Below, in pieces: positions 23,246 to 32,723 of a stretch of 64,000 nucleotides of DNA; the stretch's first letter is position 1, and each line of letters starts with the position of its first letter. The notes below the pieces were generated by a model. It was not told the origin of the DNA. It saw only the letters and a program-made list of their open reading frames with translations, and searched no databases. A program made the position numbers and the translations under genes. Source of the stretch: Purshia tridentata (lineage: Eukaryota; Streptophyta; Magnoliopsida; Rosales; Rosaceae); contig QANT01007643.1 of the NCBI GenBank assembly GCA_003254885.1, forward strand, positions 44,306 through 108,305, given 5' to 3'.

Positions 23246-23266
23246 AGTATTTCAATCTTGAAGGAA
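21440..23266 (+). repeat. Tandem array copy C: upstream block of the pseudogene
   Basis: This parallels 26690-28946. Shared words include CTTAAATCTATCATTGGCAA (21446), CACCCACGTACATTTCCGTG (21730), a G-box CACGTG in CCACGTGGCTTGTGCACCAA (21799), CAGGCAGAGGCCGGTGGAGG (22370) and CATGATGTAAAGGCCAGCTC (22991). The segment with TATAAATA in copies A and D is missing: CTCAACACTTGCACTAGGC here against CTAAACACTCTATAAATACA in D. Confidence 0.8.
23172..23240 (+). repeat. (CT)n microsatellite in the copy C leader
   Basis: A CT run of about 65 bp sits where copies A and D carry only 20-30 bp of CT. It has expanded in the dead copy. Confidence 0.9.
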
Positions 23267-23371
23267 ATGGCTGCTGTGATGAGGAGGGGTAATCAGTATT
23301 TCATCGGCGAGCACAGTTCTTGATCTACAAGGTGATGGAGCAAGCAGAGTCTGTGTCTCGAAGAAGGCCTT
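23267..23371 (+). pseudogene. Truncated copy C of the small basic protein gene
   Basis: It starts ATGGCTGCTGTGATGAGGAGG like copies A and D. It then lacks the next ~45 bp, resumes at CATCGGCGAGCACAGTTCTTG out of frame (stop at TGA about 57 bp from the ATG), and loses all similarity after AGAAGGCCTT. The TATA box is also deleted and no product is expected. Confidence 0.88.
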
Positions 23372-23392
23372 GTTATTGCAAAAGGCGTAAAT

Positions 23393-24130
23393 AAGAATCT
23401 TACGAAATTTTCACATACTAATTTATGTTTGTGAATAAAAGGTCTACATATATATCATATTAAAGCAAAATCAATGCCTACATATATATATAGCAAGGCT
23501 TTATTGTGAGATTTCCACAAATTTCTAATTTGTGCAATCTCCCTTGTGGAGTTCACACGAATTGTTTTGTATCGATCCAAACCGTTCATTTTTTACATTT
23601 CTATTGATAGATCATCATTGCAAAAAATTAGCTAAATCGAAAACTTTTTGCCTATTTAAGTTTGACCAAACAAATGGAAGGTTTCATAAAAAAATTTGTT
23701 TCGTTCATTTGTTTGATCAAAGTTAGATAGGCAAATGATTTCTGATTTGGCTAATTTTTTGAAAAGATTATCTATCAATAGAGATGTAAAAAATGAACTG
23801 TTCGGATCTATACAAATATATATATATATAAGCAAAATAACTAAAAACCAAAAAACAAAGTACATGATCACAACAAGTGATTCGCTAGTCTAAGACCCCG
23901 CAATGAGGTCAACCCAATCCTAGCTTAAATAAGAATCTTAGGAAATATTCACATACTAATTTATGTTTGTGAAATAAAAGGTCTACATATATATGATATT
24001 ATAGCAAAATCAATGCCTACATATATATTATAGCAAAATAACTAGAAACCAAAAAACAAAGTATCATGACCAGAACAAGTTATTCCCTAGTCTAAGATCC
24101 TGCAATGAGGTCAAACCAATCCTAGCTTAA
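23393..24130. repeat. Direct duplication around a palindromic insertion
   Basis: Block X (AATAAGAATCTTA and onward) occurs at 23393-23490 and 23926-24030; block Y (AGCAAAATAACTA and onward to CAATCCTAGCTTAAA) at 23832-23925 and 24030-24130. The X-Y unit was duplicated in tandem, and the left copy was split by the foldback element at 23490-23830. Confidence 0.75.
23490..23830. mobile_element. Foldback (palindromic) MITE
   Basis: Left arm about 23572-23680 and right arm about 23695-23815 are inverted copies (TTCATTTTTTACATTTCTATTG against CAATAGAGATGTAAAAAATGAA, and more). This gives a hairpin with arms of about 105 bp and a short loop. The empty site is visible in the second X-Y copy, and TA-rich sequence flanks both ends. 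It encodes no protein but could give a small-RNA-producing transcript. Confidence 0.75.
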
Positions 24131-24273
24131 AAACATCACTTCCGTTAGCTAGTTGAGAAAGCTACTAAAAAAAGTCATGCATGCATTACCTACCTAGCTA
24201 CCTACCTAAACCTTAAAGTGTAAGGCAAACCCTAAAGTGCATGCATGGCACCAAAACATGAGATTGATCAAAG

Positions 24274-26394
24274 TTACTCCACGTCATCCGGATAGGGTAA
24301 AACATAATCAAAATGCATAAATTGACCCGAGTAATTGTTAGTGTAGATAGGATTTCCCAAAGCTTTCATGTCGAAGATTTCCTCTGGAAAGAGAGTTGAT
24401 TCTTCTGTATATTTAGGCCCGAAGATACTCTCAGAATATGACATTAATGGAGATCTGACAAAAACTGGTGGCACTTGCTTCATATTTGCAGTGCTGGACA
24501 TCCCACCATTCATACTGACCATGTTATTAGGAAGATGATAATTTGGTACCCCAACCTGATGGAGCTGCTGATATGCATAGTTCGAGTATGTCATGCCATA
24601 ATCGGGTATTGGATCAACAATTGTGCCATCACATTGATTGCTCGTCTCAATCTCAATCTCCATGCTTTCAATGCCTATGATCTGCGCTGCACAATCATCA
24701 TCGCGATTTCGGATTTTTTTGTCAACTTTCTTATAAATTCTGCACAGTACCCAATCATCCAACTGCAAGAAAAATAAAATTGAGAAACTTAAAAGTGATC
24801 TAATTAATTAGGAATTAATAAAGAAAATCAATCTACATACCCTCATGTCATTTGCACAACGTTTAATTCGAGTTGGAGGATTATCCACTCGAAACTCATG
24901 CATGATCCAATTGGTCTTGTCACCCTTTGGAGGTTTGCCTCTATAAAAAACCAAAGCCTTTCTATACCCAACAACAGCACCCTCAGACCTCACTTGCTTG
25001 TCAGCTCCAGTGGCCTTCCAATAGCCATCACCAGCTGCTCTATTGGGTCGATTTCCATTGCGATACTTTCGATCCCTCGGAGTAAAAAAGTACCATTCCT
25101 TCTCTCCATATCGCTCGTATTTTTCTGGTTAACACAGAATGCATGTTACAATATTAGTATTTGATCTCATCCAAAAGGTTCAGCAACAAACTCGTATTAG
25201 AGAAACAGAATTAAGTAAATGAAACAACAAATTAGAAGCCTATTAAACAATTTTGGGTAACACAGGAATCAATTAAGATAGTTAACTGAACACAGCTATT
25301 TATTCTTCGAAAAATTATCCACGCAACAAAAGATATAAACACACATCTTTACAAATATATACATTATGTGATTTACGGAATTATAAGTCAATAAAAACAA
25401 CTAATATATCATAACAAAATATTAGAAGGATATCGACCCAAATTTAGATATTGATCAAAATAATTCTGTTATATAAATGTTATAAATATATGAAAGATTC
25501 AAATGGAACTAACAGGTTTTGATATACAGCCTCAAGCATCTTAGTTACAAAAAATTAAAGAACAGATACAAAATAATAAAACTGAAATAGTCTAAAGTTG
25601 CACTAGTCGATCTTAGCATTGACTATGACAAAACTAAGGTACATAACTAATTTATTTTTACTTAATAATCAAGATCTTATCAGTCATAATATCTAAGTTT
25701 AGATAAAGAAGCAATTAACATCTATTTTCCAAACACAACTTGTTTATAAAATTAATAATTCATATGTATGATTCAAAAGGCTATCAATTTGATTACAAGA
25801 TATATGGAGATGGACAATTTTCAATACAAGACTAATAGAAGGGTTAACGATTTTGTGGTAGTACTACCAGCAAGACTATCAATTTGATTACAAGATATAT
25901 GGAGATGGACTATTTTCAATAAAAGACTAATAGAATAGGGTTAACGATTTTGTGGTAGTACTACCAGCAAGTGTCTCTGGATTGTGTCGGTAGAGGTTAA
26001 CCTCCCTGATCCGATTTGGCGGCAGTGGCTGGTTGAGGACCTTCTTCTTCAGATAATACACGACAAGTTCATCATCATGAGGGTTGAACCTGTACCCAGG
26101 TGGGAAGGACTTGAAGAACTCATCATCTTTCTGGTTGTTACTGTAACCAATCGACTCATCGTCCGAAACCTCCCCAGATACGACATTGGTTTCGATAACG
26201 TTGTTGGGTGCCGTGATCAGAGGCTGGAGTTGGGGTTGAGGTTGGGGTTTCTTCTCATTAGGGCTATATGCAGCAGAAGTAGAAGCCGAAGCCACTTGTT
26301 GATTATCGGTAACAGAAGCCTTGGGATGCGGATGATGACTATGACTCCGTTGATCAACAGACTCCATTGTTGGACTCTTTGAGGGAGAAGACAT
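24274..26394 (-). CDS. NAC-domain transcription factor, three exons
   Basis: Exons are 26394-25965, 25124-24841 and 24762-24274 (1203 nt, 400 residues), with all junctions in phase. NAC proteins are plant-specific nuclear transcription factors. The domain spans about residues 97-250: [20 protein letters not shown] (A), [20 protein letters not shown] (B), [20 protein letters not shown] with [14 protein letters not shown] (C), [20 protein letters not shown] with TNWIMHEFR (D), and [11 protein letters not shown] (E). The exon boundaries fall at the usual NAC positions. Unusually, about 96 residues of His/Pro/Gln/Ser-rich sequence precede the domain, which normally starts near the N-terminus. The acidic C-terminal half is the likely activation region. 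The gene lies on the opposite strand within a tandem array of unrelated small genes. The intron-1 donor is duplicated nearby. Confidence 0.95.
25779..25972. repeat. 95-98 bp tandem duplication spanning the NAC intron-1 donor
   Basis: Copies at about 25779-25874 and 25875-25972 (CTATCAATTTGATTACAAGA through GTGGTAGTACTACCAGCAAG) differ at few positions. Each contains the exon-1 end CTTGCTG and donor GTAGTA. The functional donor is at 25963-25964; the decoy is at 25866-25867. Confidence 0.9.
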
Positions 26395-26689
26395 ATTGAC
26401 ACAGATGCTACGTATGACTCTTTCTCTTTTGTTTTGCTGAGAAAATTTGGTGGTAGAGTTCTAGTTCAAAACAAATATTAAATAATAATTAACACCCTTT
26501 ATTCCGGGATATCAGATAAAACCCTAGCTAACAGATAAATTACTAGCTAGCTAATTTCAAAATTTTCATTTTTTGATAATTATAATGTTTATTTATTTAT
26601 TTGGTATAAAAGATAAATACAAGGTTATTAACTTTGTTGCTATCTTTTATTCCATGCGATAGTTTTTGTATGTATAGGGTTTTGAGTGT
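26395..26689. other. NAC gene promoter and leader region
   Basis: Upstream sequence of the NAC gene, AT-rich, with no ORF. No core element can be assigned with confidence. Confidence 0.4.
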
Positions 26690-27420
26690 TTTTTTAACAG
26701 CTTAAATCTATCATTGACAAATATATTTTTATTTCCTCTTATATATTACTTGATTTCAGATTGACCTGATTGCACTTAGAATGAGAGTTAATTAATGTAT
26801 ATAAAGCATAAATATTATTCTTCAAATGCTAACATTTTCTTGTCAATTAATTTCACACAACCAACATGAAATTAGTTGTGCAGTTGTTTGTTTTTCACCC
26901 ACGTACATTTCCGTGTTAAATTTTACTAATTTGTAGAGAAGAAAAAACAGGAGGATAATGATAAATCACGTGGCTTGTGCACCAACGTGTACTATTCTTT
27001 TCCAACTAATTGTATGACATATAGCACCTTTGGTGGAGACATATACATTAATTATACTCTACAAATAAAAATAGAAAACTAAGAAAAAAAATCGAATAAT
27101 CTCAAAAAAATAATTGGTGTATTAAGCATTTTCTGAAAATAAGAAAAGAATACTAAACACATGCAATTAATCTTATAGACTTTTGACAGGTGTTAACACA
27201 CATGCAAAAGAAAATTTTAAATTATTTATTTTTAGCTAATTATCTTAATTTTTTTAATGACTTAATTTTATTAGGTCAGTTTAATTTAACTCTTTAATCT
27301 AGTCAAAAATTATTTAGAAAAATCATAATTTGGTAAAGCATGTACGTAACACTAAACCATTTTCTTGACTTTATAATATTAAAGAATATTAAAGATTAAA
27401 AATGTAAATAAGAGTGTCCA

Positions 27421-27560
27421 AAAAAAAAATCTTATGTACGAGATATGATCTCATAGTTTTTTGTTTTTTAAGATATCCGAATTTAAAAAAAAAAAAAAAT
27501 CTTATGTACGAGATATGATCTCATAGTTTTTTGTTTTTTAAGATATCCTAATTTAAATTG
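27421..27560. repeat. 70-bp tandem duplication
   Basis: CTTATGTACGAGATATGATC and following sequence occurs at 27431 and 27501, nearly identical. A third short repeat, CTCAATCTATTAGTATAAAA, occurs three times between 27605 and 27705. These are absent from copy C. Confidence 0.9.
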
Positions 27561-28840
27561 ATTTATATTTTATATAACTTTGGAGTAGTTCTATTCTTTC
27601 CAACTCAATCTATTAGTATAAAAATTACTCAATCTATTAGTATAAAAATTGAAAGCTAAGACCACACGAAACTGAAATCTACTCAATCTATTAGTATAAA
27701 AATTGAACTATCTGTTTAATAATAAATTGTACAAATGATAGTCCTCAGTTATGTGTGTGTGATGCCAATGCAAGCATGGTGTGTTAATATATTTCATTTT
27801 AATTGACCAAACGTCATCGTTTCTCAGATCACATCAATTTAATTTGTAGCTTTGAATTATAAAATCATTAATTGGTTGTATTGTTTTCTATTGTTGTTGA
27901 CAGGCAGAGGCCGGTGGAGGGCTGACTTCAACGGCAAGCCACTGCAGAACAACTTCAAATTAAGCCAACATGTATTATGTCACTCTCACTAATTTGACTC
28001 AATATTTTCTAGACTTTATTAGTTTACTTGTTTAAAATTGAATATGTCTTGGAGAAAAGTGGCTCTATTAATATAATCACATATCAGAAAAGGAAAGAGT
28101 CATTAATTGGTTTATAAAAAATAAAACCAAATATATATGTTATTACTCATGAGTCATGACATCCACACAAAATATACTATTTTTGCTGGCCAATTTTGTA
28201 CGCCCACATTCATGTACACAAAATATCTAGAGATCTTATCTACACTTTTTTCGATAGACTTTACTGATCTATGCATGTATTCAAGTAAATGCATGAACTA
28301 ATACTTAAATCCCAAAAATGAATTCCCAACACCAACAGCAACACCAGCCGCAATCATTGCTATAATTCACTTCACCAGTTTTTGATGGTCATCCGATTGA
28401 TTCAACCACATGGTTTACGTAATTGTATCACCCCTTTTTTTTAAATCAAGAACTTTCTGTTCCTCATTGACATCTGATCCAAAATCAAATGGCGAGATTT
28501 GTGTAATTCTATATACAATTCATTAATTAATATAATTAAATAGAACAGCTTAATATATATATCTGGTCGACACTTTCTATAACCTATACTCTTCATGCAA
28601 GCCATAAACTTTTATAATTTTCTAGTGGGCAATTGGCATGCAAACTCTCCTTAATTAAGAGCCTGTACATGTCTTAGTTAATTCACACACAGATGATGTA
28701 AAGGCCAGCTCAGTGCCTGTTATTTTCTCCTACCTCCATTATTTTGTACACCAAACATCAATATTGCACATGCTGTGCTTCATCAGCAAAATGACCTCCT
28801 CTCTGACCCCACCTCCATTACCAAGTCCTCCTAAACACTC

Positions 28841-28848
28841 TATAAATA
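28841..28848 (+). promoter_or_regulatory. TATA box of small basic protein gene D
   Basis: TATAAATA lies 106 bp before the ATG at 28947, with a CT-rich leader between. It corresponds to 17422-17429 in copy A. Confidence 0.7.
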
Positions 28849-28946
28849 CAACTTACTAATTAATACCACTCAGGCTTACACAACAGTAACCAACACCTCT
28901 CTCTCTCTCTCTCTCTTTCTCTAAGTCTCTCTGAATCTTGAAGGAA

Positions 28947-29294
28947 ATGGCTGTTGTGATGAGGAGGCCATCATATGGGTACTCAAAGATGGACAAGGAA
29001 GACCCAGAAGAGATAATTCATCGGCGAGCACAGTTCTTGATCTACAAGGTGATGGAGCAAGCAGAGTCTGTGTCTCGAAGAAGGCCTTCGAATTTGAGAA
29101 TCAGAATACGTAAATTGAAGGTGAAGATCGGGAAGAGATTGAACAAGTTGAGGAAGAGCATGCTGCTGAGTATATCTGCAACCAGAGTCAGCTTTTTTAA
29201 ACAAGTTTTCAGTCAGTTGAAAACTTGCAAGATCTTGTTTAGCCCTACTGGAGAGGGCAACATTGCCACTAGTCTTCCACCTCTCTTCACTTGA
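28947..29294 (+). CDS. Small basic plant protein of unknown function, copy D
   Basis: A 115-residue single-exon paralogue of the protein at 17493, of the same length. It starts at ATG in GGAAATGGCTGTT. It keeps MAVVMRRPSYGY, KMDKEDPEE, IHRRAQFLIYK, RRRPSNLRIRIRKLKVKIGK and RLNKLRKSMLLSISA. Differences include ATRVSFFKQVFSQ for AARISVYRQVFIQ, and ILFSPTGEGNIATSLPPLFT near the end. The central basic block is unchanged, which argues for selection on the protein. The function is unknown. Its promoter retains a TATA box and a CT-rich leader. The ORF on the opposite strand (28983-29204) is a shadow. Confidence 0.8.
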   Translation: MAVVMRRPSYGYSKMDKEDPEEIIHRRAQFLIYKVMEQAESVSRRRPSNLRIRIRKLKVKIGKRLNKLRKSMLLSISATRVSFFKQVFSQLKTCKILFSPTGEGNIATSLPPLFT

Positions 29295-30132
29295 TCACCA
29301 CCAAGTTTTGTGCCTCTTATTTTTAGTTTTCTTCTGGATCGTTAATTTTTTCAGAAATTCCAGCTTTGTTTGGGTGTCAATTTGCTTTTGTAATTCACAG
29401 AATATGTAACATATAGTTCATTTTTCACGATTTTGTTTTGGCATGAACTTGAAGATCTTGGGTTCATTATATTGATGGAATTAATAAGATTGGTCGGTTA
29501 CGTTTGTGGAAATTACAGGCAAAGCACACATGGGATCCACTTAATCAGAAGCCAAATCTAGCTAATATGGGCCAATTGCTCATTTCTTACGAAACAAGCT
29601 ATAGTAGTAGCTATACCTACCACTGTTATTTATACTATTTCAATTTGTATCATTAGGTGAAATCAACCACTATGTGAGCAGCCTTTCCTATAGGTGTAGA
29701 GCTGTATTTTTCAGTACTGTATAAATCAACAAATATGATTGAATATATAATTTCTTGCAAATAAGACTTTGATATCATGTTAAATGATATTGAATTAAAA
29801 AATTAGGATTTTTGATAATGAGTCAATATTAACGTGTATCAATTTTAATAAAGTCAATTGAAACCCATAACATGGCTACAATGTATTGAAGTGCTAAGTT
29901 TCGTGAGGGTTTGCCTACTTGCTTGGTAGGAAAGTTATGGGATGTGTTTCGGTATTCATAGTTTTAGGCTAAAAAGTCAACTCCTTGAAGACACTCCTCA
30001 CATTGCCGTACTGTCTAATGAACTGTCCTCTTGAGTAAGTGGGCCAGTGGCCAGCCAGCATATATAATTGGTCCAGCCTAATAAGTGCTGCGTTAACAAA
30101 TAATTAAGTACATAAATTCTGAGTTTTTAGAA

Positions 30133-30738
30133 GGGATAATTTTCTAAATATAATACATATTTAGGAATTAGTTCAATTTTAGGACATGTATTTATATTTA
30201 CATTGATGAAAGGCATTAATTTGTGTTTTGTATTAAAAAACAATAATTCATCACCTCCTCTTCTACGGTAGTCCAACTTGACCCCTTTCCACCACGTAGA
30301 CCCTTCATTTCTTTCTCTCTCTTTGGGAAACAGAAATGGAGAGGGAAGAAAGACAAATATATACATAGAGTGAGTGGAAAGGAGTTAGGTAGGGCTGCTG
30401 CCATGGAGGGGTGCGATCTACACTCCTCTTCTTCTTTTTTCATTTTTCATTTTTTTTTTAGTTTTAATATTCTTTCATTTCAATATTTTTCAATTTATTT
30501 TTAGTTTTAATCTTTTCTGATTTTAATCTTTTTTAATTTTAAATATTTTTTAGTTTTCATATTTTTAGTGCTAATCTTTTTTAGTTTTTAGTTTATTGTT
30601 TTAAATTAAAAAATTGAATTAAAATTTTTTTAATACAAAAATGATAAGTTTACCCCCAATTTTGAGTTGTAACAAAAGTGAGAGATTATCCTTCTTTGGT
30701 ACAAAACATAAATTAATGTCCTATTTAGAAAATTTTCC
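30133..30738. mobile_element. Mutator-like MITE with perfect 9-bp target duplication
   Basis: Inverted ends GGGATAATTTTCTAAATA and, from the right, GGAAAATTTTCTAAATA bracket 606 bp. Both flanks carry TTTTTAGAA (30124-30132 and 30739-30747), the 9-bp duplication expected of Mutator superfamily elements. The inside holds a GC-richer patch (30250-30430) that may be captured host sequence. No transposase. Confidence 0.88.
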
Positions 30739-31132
30739 TTTTTAGAAAGACATATGCTATGGTTTTATTTTCTAAGACTCACGAGTCAGGATCCCCATTT
30801 AACTTGGCTTAGGTTTTCATCGAAAAGAAAATTCTTGGCTTAGGTTGCTCAAAAACCGATTAAATTAAGATAATTAATTAGTTAGAAGAGGCAGAGTTTA
30901 TGCTTGGCACAATTTGTCTCATGTCGTCTCATGCAATGGCACGTAGGCCTTTGTGACTTTGTCTAAGCTGGTCCTTTCATTTCATGCATGGCACCACTAT
31001 ATATTATAAGGACTAGAGAGGCAAGCTAGACCAGTTTATATTTGGTACCTACCACATGATGCAAGTCAAATTATAACCTCTTAAACTTCACTGCTGTTTC
31101 AATGTGATTGATCATTTGATTGTCATCACGAT

Positions 31133-31149
31133 CACGTGTTCAGCACGTG
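31133..31149. promoter_or_regulatory. Two G-boxes 11 bp apart
   Basis: CACGTG occurs at 31133-31138 and 31144-31149, one helical turn apart. Paired G-boxes are typical ABRE/bZIP or bHLH sites, but no gene start lies nearby, so a function is uncertain. Confidence 0.35.
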
Positions 31150-31216
31150 GTCTCTGTCTGATATATAGCTGTGGATAAGTCAAAATTTGTGATCTTTAAT
31201 AAGCTAGCTTAATAAC

Positions 31217-31762
31217 TTATATGTACGTACAACTTTCGTCAACTAATAGACTTCTTCGTAATTAAGCTGCCAAGATTATTGCAATGGCTTTGATGGGTTT
31301 TAATTAAGATCTATTAATATATGAGATGACCAAATTAACATGATTAAAATTAATGAGAATAATGCTAGCTGCATTCTTTATCTATTTTTCTCATGATATC
31401 ATGTATATTTTATTAATTTTTTAAATATATAACATTAATACTTTAAAAACATAAAAATTAAAAAATTTTTCTTCTTCAAATTTATATTATTTATATGTAC
31501 GTACAACTTTCGTCAACTAATAGACTTCGTAATTAAGCTGCCAAGATTATTGCAATGGCTTTGATGGGTTTTAATTAAGATCCATTAATATATGCGATGA
31601 CCAAATTAACATGATTAAAATTAATGAGAATAATGCTAGCTGTATTCTTTATCTATTTTTCTCATGATGTCATGTATATTTTATTAATTTTTTAAATATA
31701 TAACTTTAATACTTTAAAAACACAAAAATTAAAAAAAAATTTTTCTTCAAATTTATATTATT
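31217..31762. repeat. 274-bp recent tandem duplication
   Basis: Copies at 31217-31490 and 31491-31762 share nearly all bases (TATATGTACGTACAACTTTC, CTGCCAAGATTATTGCAATG, and so on). They differ by a few substitutions, a 3-bp indel and an A-run length change. Confidence 0.93.
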
Positions 31763-32723
31763 TAAAAAATATTACATTTCGAAATAAACATTAACAAATA
31801 AAGAAAAAGTTTTTACCCATTAAAAAAAAAAAAATCAAGACGCAACATCCCAACACCTCCCTGCCCACTCCCTACCTCCACCGTCCCACACCGGCGGTGG
31901 ACCGTCCACCAACGTCCGCGCCTCCACTCCAAATTGGGAACAGTTGTGTTGAGCTAGACTCTTGGAACTCGATGTTCAGAAATCAATAAATCATTAAAAC
32001 GTAAAGAAAAAATAGAAATGCTATTGGCTACGTACCGGGTCGGCTACCAACTCTCTGATTGGGATCTTGCTATGAAGAAGTTTGATTGGGATATATCATC
32101 CTATTCATCTGCAACCTTGAGCCCCACTGATGCTGTGAAGCAAGTTAATTAGTGGATGAGTGGCTCAAGGATATGCCTGCAGTGGCTTAAAGTGTTGAGA
32201 AGCACATATTCTAATGAATACTAATTGTGTCTTGCTCTTCTTTTGCCTTTTTCGTGTACAATATTGATTGTGATTTATCAATATCATTTAATAAGAAAAG
32301 AAGATTGATTGTAATTTATTTTCCTGGTTTGTGGCCTTGCGTCCTTGGCTTTGCTTTTGTGTTCTATATTTCCCTTTTTCTTTCTAATGAATTTGAATTT
32401 CCAAAAGAAAATCAAGAAAGGAAATAGATTAATTATTTATTAATTGTAAGAAGTTAATTTTTTAAATGAAAAGTTTAATAGCTTAGCTAGCTTTGAATAA
32501 TTTGATGGGTAAATATTCAGTCTCAGATGACAAACATGATCACAAAGTGATTCGAATTGATTAAATTGGTACAAAGTAGAGGTGGTGTCCACTGTCCCGA
32601 GTGTTCAGAAACCTGCAGTTATTGTTTAAAAGTGCTTGTGGTTTTTTAGCTTCAGCAACTGATGATGGTCCTCCTGCTAGGCCGGTTGCTGATAGCTTTC
32701 TAGAAAAGGTAGTGATTTTAATT

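Larger units (their letters stand above)
26690..28946 (+). repeat. Tandem array copy D: upstream block of small gene D
   Basis: This has the same ordered words as copy C, including CTTAAATCTATCATTGACAA (26700), the G-box in CACGTGGCTTGTGCACCAA (26968), CAGGCAGAGGCCGGTGGAGG (27901) and GATGATGTAAAGGCCAGCTC (28692). It retains the TATA box. Similarity to copy C is high over most of its length, so C and D are the most recent pair. Confidence 0.8.
29295..32723. other. Gene-free region between the small-gene array and the MATE cluster
   Basis: It contains a MULE-type MITE, paired G-boxes and a tandem duplication (listed separately), plus a short GC-rich patch (31845-31935, CACACCGGCGGTGGACC). No credible coding exon was found. 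Confidence 0.5.
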
